Assembly: GCA_021741145.1 (NCBI GenBank)
Contig: JAIOYK010000018.1
Location: forward strand, 1-64,000
Origin: Rhodospirillum sp.
GTDB lineage: Bacteria; Pseudomonadota; Alphaproteobacteria; Rhodospirillales; Rhodospirillaceae
Direction: 5' to 3'
DNA: 64,000 nt
Positions 17,212-25,458 of this stretch are shown piece by piece; within the stretch, counting starts at the first letter, position 1; every line of letters starts with the position of its first letter. Below the pieces are notes generated by a model that was not told the DNA's origin, searched no databases, and was given only the letters and a program-made list of their open reading frames with translations. The translations under genes and the position numbers were made by a program.

Positions 17212-19122
17212 TCACCCTTCCCCATGGAAGTGCCCGTAGATCTTTTTGGCCAGGGCCGCGCTGATGCCTTCCACGGCCTCCAGATCGGTCAGCCCGGCCT
17301 GCCCCACGGCCTTGGCGGATCCGAAATGGTGGAGCAGCGCTTTCTTCCGCCCGGTTCCGATTCCCGGGATGGCGTCCAGGGGCGATCCGGCGATGGCCTT
17401 GGACCGCCGCGCCCGGTGGGAGCCGATGGCGAAGCGGTGGGCCTCGTCCCGCAGGCGCTGGATGAAGTAGAGCACCGGATTGTTCGGCGGCAGCATGAAA
17501 GGGCTTCGGTCGGGCAGGAAAAAGCGCTCCCGCCCCGCGTCCCGGTCCGGCCCCTTGGCGACGCCCACCAGGGGCACGTCGTCCACGCCGATCTCGGCCA
17601 GGGCCTCGCGCACGGCGTTGAGCTGGCCCAACCCGCCATCAATCAGCACCAGATCCGGCCATTGGCCCTTGTCCCGGTCCGGATCCTCCTGGCGGGCGCG
17701 GGAAAAGCGGCGGGTCATGACCTCGCGCATCATGCCGTAGTCGTCGCCGGGCTCCAGGTCCTTGGAGCGGATGTTGAACTTGCGGTAGGCGTTTTTCAGG
17801 AACCCCTCCGGCCCGGCGACGACCATGCCGCCCACCGGATGACTGCCTTGGATATGGCTGTTGTCGTAAATTTCCACCCGTCGCGGCGCGGCCTCCAGGG
17901 CGAAGACCTCGGCGAGTCCTTCCAGCAATTCCCTCTGGGCGGAGCTTTCCGCCATGCGCCGCCCCAGGGCTTCCCGGGCGTTGAGGTGGGCATGTTCGAT
18001 CAGCTTGCGTTTGGCGCCCCGTTGGGGAGTCGCCAGGGTGACCTTGCGGTCGGCCCGGATGGTCAGGGCCTGTTCGACCAGGTCCCGGTTGGGGATCTCC
18101 TCGGACAGGAAGATCTCCCGGGGGGGCTCGACGCCCGCGTAGAACTGGCCGAGGAAGGCCTCCAGCACCTCGCCGGAACCCAATTCCGCGGCATGGCTGG
18201 GGAAGAAGGAGCGGTTTCCGTTGTTCCGTCCGCCCCGAAAGAAGAAGACCTGCACGCAGGATTTTCCCCCGGCCTGGTGGATGGCGATGATATCCGCCTC
18301 GGGCACGGTCGGCAGGTTGATGTCCTGGTGGGATTGGACGTTGGTCAGGGCCTTGATGCGGTCCCGGTAGAGGGCCGCGGCCTCGAAATCCAAGGCCTCC
18401 GAGGCCTCTTCCATCCGTTGGGCGAACTCCTTTTGCATGGCTTGGCTCTCCCCGGACAGGAAAGCCCGGGATTCCTCCACCATGCCCAGGTAGGTCTCCT
18501 GGTCGACCCGGTCCACGCAGGGCGCGCAGCAGCGCTTGATTTGGTGCAGAAGACAGGGCCGCGAGCGGTTGGCGAAGACACTGTCCGAACAGGTTCGCAG
18601 GAGGAAGATCTTCTGGAGGGTGATCAGGGTCCGGTTCACCGCCCCGGCCGAGGCGAAGGGGCCGTAATATTCCCCCCCTTTCTTGCGCTGTCCCCGGAAC
18701 TTGACGATGCGCGGATAGGGGTGGTCGCGGGTGACCTCGATGTGGGGGAAGGATTTGTCGTCCCGCAGCAGGATGTTGTAGCGGGGCTTCAGTTTTTTGA
18801 TGAGGTTGGATTCCAGCAGGAGGGCTTCGGCCTCCGTATGGGTGGTCACCACCTCCATGGACCGCGTAAGAACTACCATGCGTTGAATTCTGGCGGGCAG
18901 TCGGGGCAGTTGGGTATAGTTGGTGACCCGTCGCTTCAGGTCCCGGGCCTTCCCCACGTACAGCACATCTCCCTTGCCATCGAACATGCGATAGACCCCC
19001 GGAGAGGAGGGCATGGTCCGCAGGGCCGCGCGAATGGCGTCGACACCCTCGGGCTGGGGAGACCCGGATTGGGGGGAGCTTGGGGAGTCTCCTGTCGGGT
19101 CCTGGGTCTTGGGGTCGTCCAC
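17212..19122 (-). CDS. uvrC: UvrABC excinuclease subunit C
   Basis: A 636-residue UvrC that makes both incisions during nucleotide excision repair. The GIY-YIG nuclease is near residues 37-120 (GVYRMF, VLYVGKA), a conserved four-cysteine region follows near 165-190, and the UVR motif that contacts UvrB lies near 215-250. The RNase-H-like C-terminal nuclease contains YDNSHIQG and [12 protein letters not shown], and the tail has the helix-hairpin-helix ([13 protein letters not shown]). It starts with GTG at 19122, with GAGGA upstream. A 390-bp intergenic region with a DnaA box precedes it. Confidence 0.96.
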   Translation of the reverse strand: MDDPKTQDPTGDSPSSPQSGSPQPEGVDAIRAALRTMPSSPGVYRMFDGKGDVLYVGKARDLKRRVTNYTQLPRLPARIQRMVVLTRSMEVVTTHTEAEALLLESNLIKKLKPRYNILLRDDKSFPHIEVTRDHPYPRIVKFRGQRKKGGEYYGPFASAGAVNRTLITLQKIFLLRTCSDSVFANRSRPCLLHQIKRCCAPCVDRVDQETYLGMVEESRAFLSGESQAMQKEFAQRMEEASEALDFEAAALYRDRIKALTNVQSHQDINLPTVPEADIIAIHQAGGKSCVQVFFFRGGRNNGNRSFFPSHAAELGSGEVLEAFLGQFYAGVEPPREIFLSEEIPNRDLVEQALTIRADRKVTLATPQRGAKRKLIEHAHLNAREALGRRMAESSAQRELLEGLAEVFALEAAPRRVEIYDNSHIQGSHPVGGMVVAGPEGFLKNAYRKFNIRSKDLEPGDDYGMMREVMTRRFSRARQEDPDRDKGQWPDLVLIDGGLGQLNAVREALAEIGVDDVPLVGVAKGPDRDAGRERFFLPDRSPFMLPPNNPVLYFIQRLRDEAHRFAIGSHRARRSKAIAGSPLDAIPGIGTGRKKALLHHFGSAKAVGQAGLTDLEAVEGISAALAKKIYGHFHGEG

Positions 19123-19514
19123 GGAAGGGGTCCTCGGTCCATTTCAGTCCCTCGAATCCGGGCAGGGGCGAGTCCCCAAAAACCGGTCGAGCACGACAGT
19201 CTTGTCAAGAATCAAGCTATCCACGAAACCTGTGGATAAGGATGTGCAAAAGGTTTTTCGCCAGGGTCCGAATCGGCGGAAACCCGTGGGTGGAACCTGC
19301 TTGATCGTTTTTTGGGCAGAAATGCCAAGCTGTTGTTTTGTATATAAAAAAAATTAACGGTGTCTCTTCCATGGCCACTTTGTGTCCCAATTGAGTCGGT
19401 CTCGCGGCGGGATGGAATCTGGGGATAGCCTGTGCACAAATGATACCTTTCCCGCCCTTACGTCCCCCCTTGTAGGTCGTAAGGGATGTATACCTTCTTC
19501 TAAAGAAACGATAA
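19123..19514. promoter_or_regulatory. Intergenic region with a DnaA box and an AT-rich tract
   Basis: No gene is visible here. TGTGGATAA at 19231-19239 is a perfect DnaA box on the minus strand, a near match (CTATCCACG) lies about 14 bp to its left, and a weaker one (TGTGCACAA) lies near 19432. Between them is an AT-rich tract around 19335-19365. A perfect 8-bp inverted repeat, CCCTTACG / CGTAAGGG, occupies 19455-19462 and 19478-19485. The region must hold the uvrC promoter. DnaA control of uvrC is possible; nothing else here marks it as oriC. Confidence 0.5.
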
Positions 19515-19925
19515 TCAGAGCCGGTCTCCAATGGCGGGGGCCTGGGCGGAGCGACGGAGGATTTCCACGCCGACCGATTCGGTCTCGGGAAAGATATCGG
19601 GCTTCTCCACCCGGACACGGGCCTCCACCACCCGAGGGTCGGAGAGGGCCAGGGCGGCGATCCGTTCGGCCAGGGTCTCGACCAGGTTCACATGGCCCTC
19701 CGTCACGATGGCGCGGGTGCCCGTGACCAGCGTTTCGTAACTCACCACATTGTCGATGTCATCTCCGGGATCCGCCCCGTCCTCCCGCACGCAAAGGTTT
19801 ATGGAGATCCGGATCCGCTGGGGCGCCTCCCTTTCCTGGGGGTAAACACCGATGCGGGCCATCAGCTCCAACCCGTTGACGAACAGGTGACGGAGACCGG
19901 GGGCGGCCAAGGGAGGAATCGACAT
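19515..19925 (-). CDS. folB: Dihydroneopterin aldolase
   Basis: A 136-residue FolB, which splits 7,8-dihydroneopterin to 6-hydroxymethyl-dihydropterin in folate synthesis. Seen are L-F-V-N-G-L-E-L-M-A-R-I-G-V-Y-P-x-E-R near the N-terminus, D-x-V-x-S-Y-E in the middle (NVVSYETLV), and the conserved V-E-T-L-A-E-R-I-A and V-E-K-P blocks. The ATG at 19925 gives the standard family length. It follows the pteridine-reductase-like SDR by 11 nt, forming a small pterin unit. Confidence 0.9.
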   Translation of the reverse strand: MSIPPLAAPGLRHLFVNGLELMARIGVYPQEREAPQRIRISINLCVREDGADPGDDIDNVVSYETLVTGTRAIVTEGHVNLVETLAERIAALALSDPRVVEARVRVEKPDIFPETESVGVEILRRSAQAPAIGDRL

Positions 19926-19936
19926 GGTCCGGAGCC

Positions 19937-20743
19937 CTATTCGCAGGGGGTGGGGATTTGACCGGGTTGCGCCCACCCCAAGTGTTGACCCCCATCAAGG
20001 GCGATCATCTGTCCGGTCAGGGAGGGGGTTTCGAGGATGAAGCGGAGGGCGCGGGCCACTTCGTCGGGGGTGGTGCCATGGCCCAGGGGCATGGAGGCCG
20101 CCTGACGGGCGAACTGCTCCATGGTTTGTTGGGGCGCGGGCAGGGCGGGACCGGGTCCGATGCCCATGACCCGGATCCGGGGCGCCAGCGCCAGCGCCAG
20201 GGTCTGGGTGAGGGTCCAGAGCCCGGCCTTGGTCAAGGTGTAGCTCATAAAGTAGGGGGTCAGGTTCCAGACACGCTGGTCCAGCAGATTGACGATCAGC
20301 CCGGTGGAGTCCTCGGGCAGGGCCTCGGCCAGGGCCTGGGAGAGGACAAAGGGCGCCCGCAGGTTGGTTTCCATATGGGTGTCCCAGGTGTCCCGGGTCG
20401 CCGTTTCCACCATGTCCAGCTCGAAAATCGAGGCGTTGTTGACCAGCACGCCCACCGGTCCCAGGGCATCCTCGGCCGCGGGGAGTAGGCCCTGGGTTTC
20501 GGCCTCGCGGGACAGGTCGGCGCGCAGGGTCACCGCCCGGCGGCCCAGGGCCCGGATGTCCTGGGCTGTCCGCTGGGCGTCCTGGTCCGAGTGGTTGTGG
20601 TGGATGGCCAGGTCGAAGCCCCGGGCGGCCAGTTCCAGGGCCATGGCCCGTCCCAGGCGCTTGGCCGCGCCGGTGACCAGGGCCACCGGCGGCAGAGTCT
20701 CCGGCCCGGGGGCGGTGGGGATGAGGGGGGCGCCGTCGCTCAT
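19937..20743 (-). CDS. Pteridine reductase-like SDR (FolM/PTR1 type)
   Basis: A 268-residue SDR. The cofactor motif is TGAAKRLG, the Arg-containing TGx3RxG form typical of NADPH-dependent pteridine reductases. In place of the usual catalytic Ser there is Asp in NLLDQRVWN, followed exactly 13 residues later by the Tyr of YTLTK. This D-x12-Y-x3-K arrangement matches PTR1. With folB directly downstream, reduction of dihydropterins (dihydromonapterin or dihydrofolate) is the best reading. It starts 24 nt after the antiporter gene. Confidence 0.8.
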   Translation of the reverse strand: MSDGAPLIPTAPGPETLPPVALVTGAAKRLGRAMALELAARGFDLAIHHNHSDQDAQRTAQDIRALGRRAVTLRADLSREAETQGLLPAAEDALGPVGVLVNNASIFELDMVETATRDTWDTHMETNLRAPFVLSQALAEALPEDSTGLIVNLLDQRVWNLTPYFMSYTLTKAGLWTLTQTLALALAPRIRVMGIGPGPALPAPQQTMEQFARQAASMPLGHGTTPDEVARALRFILETPSLTGQMIALDGGQHLGWAQPGQIPTPCE

Positions 20744-20767
20744 GCCGGGGATCCGCCGCGCCGCCCG

Positions 20768-21742
20768 CTAGGACGCCGCGATCACTCCGCTGGCATTGTA
20801 GACGGTGAAAATGAAGGCGACATACCCGGCGACGAACGCCACCCCCACGACGCGCCCCATGCGGATGCCGAAGAGAAACAGGGGCATCAGGATCAGCGCG
20901 GAAATGACCATCACCCACATGTCGAAGGCAAGGATGCCCGGGGAAATGGGAAGCGGCGTTACCACCGATGTGATGCCCAGGATCGCCAGGATATTGAAGA
21001 TATTCGACCCGATGATGTTGCCGACGGCCAGTTCCGCGTGGCGCTTCATGGCCGCGGCCACGGCGGTTGCCAGTTCCGGCAGACTGGTACCGAAGGCGAC
21101 CATGGTCAGACCGATCACTTCCTCGGGGACGCCGAAGCCCCGGGCGATGGAGACGGCGCCGGTCACCAGCAACTCGGCGCCCACCATGACGCCAATCAAG
21201 CCGCCGACCGTGGCGACGAGGATCATCCCCCAGGACTTTCCGGCCATGCCCTCCATTTCCGTCACTTCGTCGGCGAATCCTGGGCCTTCTCCCTGCTTTT
21301 CCCGCCAATAGGACCAGACAAGATAGGCCACCAGCAGGGCGATCATGGCCAGGCCCTGCCACCAGACCACGGTGCCGGACAGGGCCAGGGGGATGAACAG
21401 CAGGGTCACCCCACACATGATGGTCCCGTCGGAAACGTAGTGTCCCTTTTTCACGGTAATCGGCGACAGGACGGCCGCGACGCCCAGGATCAGCAGGATG
21501 TTGGCGATATTCGATCCCACCACATTGCCGATGGCGATCCCTTCGGAGCCGGACAGGGCGGCCCGCAAGGAGACCACCAACTCGGGCAGGCTGGTGCCAA
21601 AGGCCACGACCGTCAGCCCCACGACCAGGGGCGAAACGCCCATCCGCTCCGATATGGCGACGGCGCCTCGGACCATGATTTCCGCGCCCAGGGGCAGAAG
21701 GACCAGGCCCGCGACGAAAAAGCCGATATCGATGGGGTCCAA
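20768..21742 (-). CDS. Calcium/sodium (CaCA family) antiporter, YrbG-like
   Basis: A 324-residue membrane protein with about ten helices and the two inverted alpha-repeats that form the ion path. Repeat 1 has AFGTSLPELVVS and GNVVGSNIANILLILG; repeat 2 has AFGTSLPELATA and GNIIGSNIFNILAILG. These are the signature motifs of the K+-dependent or YrbG-like Ca2+/cation antiporters. It lies 131 nt after the CBS gene in the same direction, so it may be part of the adjoining DUF1538/PII/CBS ion locus. Confidence 0.88.
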   Translation of the reverse strand: MDPIDIGFFVAGLVLLPLGAEIMVRGAVAISERMGVSPLVVGLTVVAFGTSLPELVVSLRAALSGSEGIAIGNVVGSNIANILLILGVAAVLSPITVKKGHYVSDGTIMCGVTLLFIPLALSGTVVWWQGLAMIALLVAYLVWSYWREKQGEGPGFADEVTEMEGMAGKSWGMILVATVGGLIGVMVGAELLVTGAVSIARGFGVPEEVIGLTMVAFGTSLPELATAVAAAMKRHAELAVGNIIGSNIFNILAILGITSVVTPLPISPGILAFDMWVMVISALILMPLFLFGIRMGRVVGVAFVAGYVAFIFTVYNASGVIAAS

Positions 21743-21873
21743 GGAAGGTCTCTCCCGGTTGTGGTCAAGAAGGGTGACGGCATGTGGAAAGGCGGAATGT
21801 GGTTGGCCCGGCGGTCACGCGCAACCAGAATCTCATCGACAGGCCCTTTGGCCATGAAACGATGTCGGCGGGG

Positions 21874-22281
21874 TTACGCCTCGGCCGCGGGATCCAGATA
21901 GGCCAGAACCAGCTCCCGCTGGGTGACCAAACCGACCAACTCCCCCCGGTCCAGGACCAGGGAGCGGGACAGGTCGAAGCGGGTCAGCATACGGATGGCG
22001 TAGCGAATGTCCATATCCGCCTCGACGGTCAGCACGGGTTTGGACATGATCTCGTAGACGTTCGTTCGATCCGGGGACTTGTCCAGGATGATCAACCGCT
22101 TGGCCAAGTCGGTCACGACCAGGACACCATATTCATCGGTCTCGTCGCGCCGGTTGATGACCAGGGAACTGACGTGCTTCTCGCGCATGATGGCCACGGC
22201 CTGGGCCACGGTCGCGAGGCCGTCGATCATGAGGGGCCGCGCGGTCATGACGGCGCGGACAGGGATATAGGCGCGGTTCAT
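21874..22281 (-). CDS. CBS-domain pair protein
   Basis: A 135-residue protein made of two CBS motifs (about 10-65 and 75-130), the Bateman fold that binds adenosine nucleotides. Typical patterns are T-x-x-P-L-x-I-x-G (TARPLMIDGLATV), the G-V-L-V-V-T-D-L-A-K turn and G-L-V-T-Q-R-E-L. It has no catalytic domain. Its ATG overlaps the stop of the PII-like gene by 4 bp, so the two are translationally coupled. It most likely senses AMP/ATP state for the DUF1538 transporter pair. Confidence 0.85.
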   Translation of the reverse strand: MNRAYIPVRAVMTARPLMIDGLATVAQAVAIMREKHVSSLVINRRDETDEYGVLVVTDLAKRLIILDKSPDRTNVYEIMSKPVLTVEADMDIRYAIRMLTRFDLSRSLVLDRGELVGLVTQRELVLAYLDPAAEA

Positions 22282-22628
22282 ATCTCGTCCTTGATCTCGG
22301 TTGAAATGGTGCCGATTTGGCTTGCCAGCCCGACGGCGTCCTCCACGTCGAGCATGAAGGCCACGCCGGAGCCGGGTTTCTCTTCGAAGGACCCAACCTT
22401 GGCCATGGTTTCCAGGATGCCCTTGGCCAAGTGCTGTTCCACCACGGTCAGGATTAGATCCCGAGCCCCGGATAGGTCCAGCCCAAGGAAGGTCTTGGTT
22501 TTCCGCAGTCCCTCGCCCCGGGCGTTGGTCAGGACAGTGCAGCCGGTCGCCCCGCTTTCCCGGGCGGCCTTCACGACCTTGTCCGTCACATCGTCCGAGA
22601 CCAGGGCGATGATCATCTTGAACTTCAT
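22278..22628 (-). CDS. PII-like signalling protein
   Basis: A 116-residue protein with the ferredoxin-like PII fold pattern: strand MKFKMIIALV at the start, a helix, then GATGCTVLTNARGEGL, and V-V-E-Q-H-L-A-K-G-I-L near the canonical second helix. The usual T-loop with Tyr51 and the G-x-x-K-G-H-T-E sequence is replaced by a short RKTKTFLGLDLSG, so it is not GlnB or GlnK and cannot be uridylylated in the standard way. It lies 3 nt after the second DUF1538 gene and overlaps the CBS gene. It probably gates the transporter in response to a nucleotide. Confidence 0.8.
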   Translation of the reverse strand: MKFKMIIALVSDDVTDKVVKAARESGATGCTVLTNARGEGLRKTKTFLGLDLSGARDLILTVVEQHLAKGILETMAKVGSFEEKPGSGVAFMLDVEDAVGLASQIGTISTEIKDEI

Positions 22629-22631
22629 GGC

Positions 22632-23465
22632 TTACTCCTTTGGAGGCTTCCCTCCGTCCTCGGAAACGCTCGCCTCTTCCGCGCGACGGAGCCGCGCGGC
22701 CCGGCGCCGCACATAGTCACCGACCTGGGCATAGCCCATCACGGTGATCATGGGAAACAGACTGGCCAGCGCGATCAAGCCAAACCCGTCGATCAAGGGT
22801 GACCGCCCGGGAATGCTCGAGGCCAGCCCCAGCCCCAGGGCCGTCACCAGGGGCACGGTCACCGTCGAGGTGGTCACCCCGCCCGAATCATAGGCCAGGG
22901 GAATGATTGCCTTTGGCGCGAAGAAGGTCTGCCCGATGACCACGACGTAGCCCGCGACGATGAACCAGGGCAGGGGGGCGCCGATGACGATGCGCAGGGT
23001 TCCCAGGGCCACGCCGATCGAGACCCCCAGGGCCACGGCGGCCCGCAGGCCCCAGGCGCGGATGGCGCCGCCGGAGACCTCCTCCACCTTGATGGCGACG
23101 GCGATCAGGGCCGGTTCGGCGACCGTGGTGGCGAATCCCACGGCCGCGGCGAAGACATAGACCCACAGGTAATCGGTCCAGACCACCATGGGTTCCCCCC
23201 CTGGCCCAGGGGTCGCGCCAAGAAAGGCCGGGTCGGTCAATTGGGCGGCCATCAGGCGGCCCAAGGGAAAGAGGGCCAAATCCAGCCCAACCAGGAACAG
23301 GTCCAGGCCAATCACCACGTAGACGAACCCCAGGACCATGCGCTTCAGGTTGGGAATGGTCTGGCGCAGGACGAAGACCTGAAACAGGATCAACACCAGC
23401 AGGATCGGCGCCACGTCGAGCACCGTACTCCAGAGGGTGTCCATGATCCGAACGAAGGTCTCCAT
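22632..23465 (-). CDS. DUF1538 membrane protein (second of pair; UmpB-like)
   Basis: A 277-residue polytopic protein with about eight hydrophobic segments. It carries the DUF1538 motifs A-T-T-V-A-E-P-A-L-I and [20 protein letters not shown], then [15 protein letters not shown], which recur almost unchanged in the upstream gene. DUF1538 pairs have been reported as two-component Na+/H+ antiporters (UmpA/UmpB in halophilic bacteria), and that is the best functional guess here. It lies 18 nt after its partner. The C-terminal tail is basic, then acidic, and cytoplasmic. Confidence 0.8.
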   Translation of the reverse strand: METFVRIMDTLWSTVLDVAPILLVLILFQVFVLRQTIPNLKRMVLGFVYVVIGLDLFLVGLDLALFPLGRLMAAQLTDPAFLGATPGPGGEPMVVWTDYLWVYVFAAAVGFATTVAEPALIAVAIKVEEVSGGAIRAWGLRAAVALGVSIGVALGTLRIVIGAPLPWFIVAGYVVVIGQTFFAPKAIIPLAYDSGGVTTSTVTVPLVTALGLGLASSIPGRSPLIDGFGLIALASLFPMITVMGYAQVGDYVRRRAARLRRAEEASVSEDGGKPPKE

Positions 23466-23483
23466 GGTGGCGCGCCCCCTTGT

Positions 23484-24218
23484 CTAGATCATCATGCCAT
23501 AGACCATGACGAAGATCATGGGCGTCAGGCTGGCGAAGGCGATCAGGCCAAAGCCGTCGATCAGCGGATTGCGCCCGCCGAGCGACGAGGCGAGCCCCAC
23601 CCCCAAGGCGGTGACGAGCGGCACGGTGATGGTCGAGGTGGTCACCCCCCCGGAATCATAGGCCACGCCCACCACCTCCGGCGGGGCGAAAAAGGTCAGG
23701 CAGACGACGATCAGATAGCCGCCGATGATGAAAACCTGCACCGGCCAGCCCTTGAGGATGCGGAAGACGCCGAGGACGATGGCCAGGCCGACCGAGAGGG
23801 CCACCGTGTAGCGTAGGCCCAGGGCGTAGGTTTCCCTGGCCTCGGGGGTATTGGCGATGGCCTGGGCCTCGCCCGCGGCCTTGGCGGCCTCGTCGGCGAC
23901 GGCGATCAGTGCGGGCTCGGCGATGGTCGTGCCAAATCCGAGCGCGAAGGAGAAGAGCAGCAGCCAGACCAGACTGCCCCGGCGGGCGAAGGCCCGGGCC
24001 ATGGATTCCCCCAGGGGAAACAGCCCCATCTCGAGGCCCTGGATGAACAGGGCCAGACCGAGGACCACCAGAACCAAGCCCGCGAGGATCGGACCCGGAC
24101 GCGGCAGGGGGGCCTGGACCACGACCAGTTGGAAGAACAGGATGACCCCGACAATGGGTGCCAAATCCCGCGCGGCGCCGAGCAAAAGGCCGAGAAAAGA
24201 GCGCAGGGCGCGGGGCAT
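23484..24218 (-). CDS. DUF1538 membrane protein (first of pair; UmpA-like)
   Basis: A 244-residue polytopic protein and the promoter-proximal gene of the operon. It shares with its downstream partner the blocks [17 protein letters not shown] and [20 protein letters not shown], plus [16 protein letters not shown]. The acidic residue in A-E-P-A-L and the S-G-G-V-T-T-S run inside membrane segments are candidates for the ion path. Pairing suggests a heteromeric cation/proton antiporter. Upstream DNA to about 24.4 kb should hold its promoter, but no clear -35/-10 pair could be chosen. Confidence 0.8.
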   Translation of the reverse strand: MPRALRSFLGLLLGAARDLAPIVGVILFFQLVVVQAPLPRPGPILAGLVLVVLGLALFIQGLEMGLFPLGESMARAFARRGSLVWLLLFSFALGFGTTIAEPALIAVADEAAKAAGEAQAIANTPEARETYALGLRYTVALSVGLAIVLGVFRILKGWPVQVFIIGGYLIVVCLTFFAPPEVVGVAYDSGGVTTSTITVPLVTALGVGLASSLGGRNPLIDGFGLIAFASLTPMIFVMVYGMMI

Positions 24219-24449
24219 GGGGTGTCCGGATCAGGGGTGGGGGCGGGCGAGGCCCGACAATGCCGGTCCCCGGGGAACCTGTCAACGACACCCCGGAGAC
24301 AAAGGGTCGATGAAACATCGTAACGAAAAAACCACGATCGGTGGAGGTCTGTTGTCGTTTCGCAATGAAAGGCGCGGCGGCGACGACCGTTGGTCCCGTC
24401 CGCCTTCGGGCGGGATTCCGTCGAAATGGGCCGGGTGGACGGTGTTACC

Positions 24450-24569
24450 CGGGACTTCGCCGAGGACTTCCCCCCGGGCGATCAGCCCCCGGATTCCACC
24501 GCCGTCGATGGACAGGATCGGCTTTTGGCCCTCCGGCTTCAGCAAGGCGGTCCTGGTCCCCGGCCCCAC
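24450..24569 (-). pseudogene. Patatin-like phospholipase, N-terminal fragment
   Basis: On the minus strand from 24569 the frame reads KPILSIDGGGIRGLIARGE, which contains the oxyanion-hole motif D-G-G-G-x-R-G of patatin phospholipases in its normal N-terminal setting. After about 40 residues the similarity stops: the G-x-S-x-G nucleophile and the D-G dyad are missing, and the frame ends near 24282. No Shine-Dalgarno is visible. It looks like the broken-off start of a patatin gene inserted in decayed DNA. Confidence 0.55.
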
Positions 24570-24629
24570 GCCCCTGGCGGGGCTGCGCGCCTACCTCTCC
24601 GACCGGCGGCGCCCCGTGCCCCTGGCCTG

Positions 24630-25307
24630 TCTCTCTGGATTACCATCCTGGGAAAGCGCCGCCAATGGCACCGCCATTGGCTGGAGGACCGGGAACTGGC
24701 CGAACGCCTACGCCGCCCGCGGGTCCAGATCCTGGTCGGCGCCTCCGGCGGCGCCGACCGCCCCCTGGCGCCGGAGCGGATCCCGACGAGTGAAGCGGCC
24801 AGTGGCGAGCCCGACTGGATCACCTGGATCCCGCGGGAAGAGGAAATCGATTCGCAGATCGGCTACCACCGCGCCAACCATGGTCGATCCCATCGCCTGG
24901 AGCACGGATTGCATGGACTGGGCGCGGTGCTGTTTTTTTCCACCCTGGGGATTTGCGGGCTGTTCGCCCTGCTGTATTTCCCCGTTCTGGACCATCTGGA
25001 CCATCTGGACCATCCGGACCGGTCTTCGGATGCCTATGATGTGATCGCCAAGATCGTCACCCTCGTGACCGCCCTGTTCCCGGCCTTCGCCGGCATTCAT
25101 GCCCAATCGGACTTGGGGACCCTGGTTCGCCGGTCCTGGGAAACGAAAACGCGGCTGGAGCGTCTCGCGGCCTCCATGGACGGGCAGAAAACCCACTCCC
25201 TGGCCGCCCTCTCCGAACGGGTCACCATGGCGTCCGAAATTCTGGTGAGTGATCTGGACTCCTGGCGGACCATCTTCGTCGCCCGGCCCTTGGTTCTGCC
25301 CAGTTGA
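24630..25307 (+). pseudogene. C-terminal part of a SLATT/DUF4231-like two-TM protein
   Basis: The frame stays open from 24390, but only the part from about 24630 looks like protein. It has W-H-R-H-W-L-E-D-R-E-L-A-E-R-L-R, then IDSQIGYHRANHGRSHRLEH, two hydrophobic segments (about 24925-24990 and 25040-25110), and a helical tail ending L-D-S-W-R-T-I-F-V-A-R-P-L-V-L-P-S. This resembles the C-terminal half of large two-transmembrane proteins of the SLATT/DUF4231 type. The N-terminal region is unlike any protein I know and overlaps the antisense patatin fragment, so the gene is probably truncated. A His-Leu-Asp triplet repeat sits between the two membrane segments. Confidence 0.5.
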
Positions 25308-25458
25308 TCCACCGCGATTTGAGTGACTTCAAACCGGTATAAAGGACCACAAACCCCTTGGCGTCTGCGCGGGAAGGATCAACCTCGAAAGGCCAAATCC
25401 GGGACCGTAATCAAAAAACCACCATCGCGTTCAGACCATTGTGATTCCGGAATGTCCC

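Noticed and set aside
17050-19239. 729-codon plus-strand frame opposite uvrC
   Set aside because: uvrC on the minus strand has all its domains; the plus frame is a GC-driven mirror.
19123-19514. Chromosomal origin of replication
   Set aside because: Only one perfect DnaA box is present, and no origin-linked genes (dnaA, dnaN, parAB, hemE) are near.
24390-24629. N-terminal part of the two-TM reading frame as real protein
   Set aside because: It has no recognisable sequence, overlaps the antisense patatin fragment, and has a composition typical of shadow frames.
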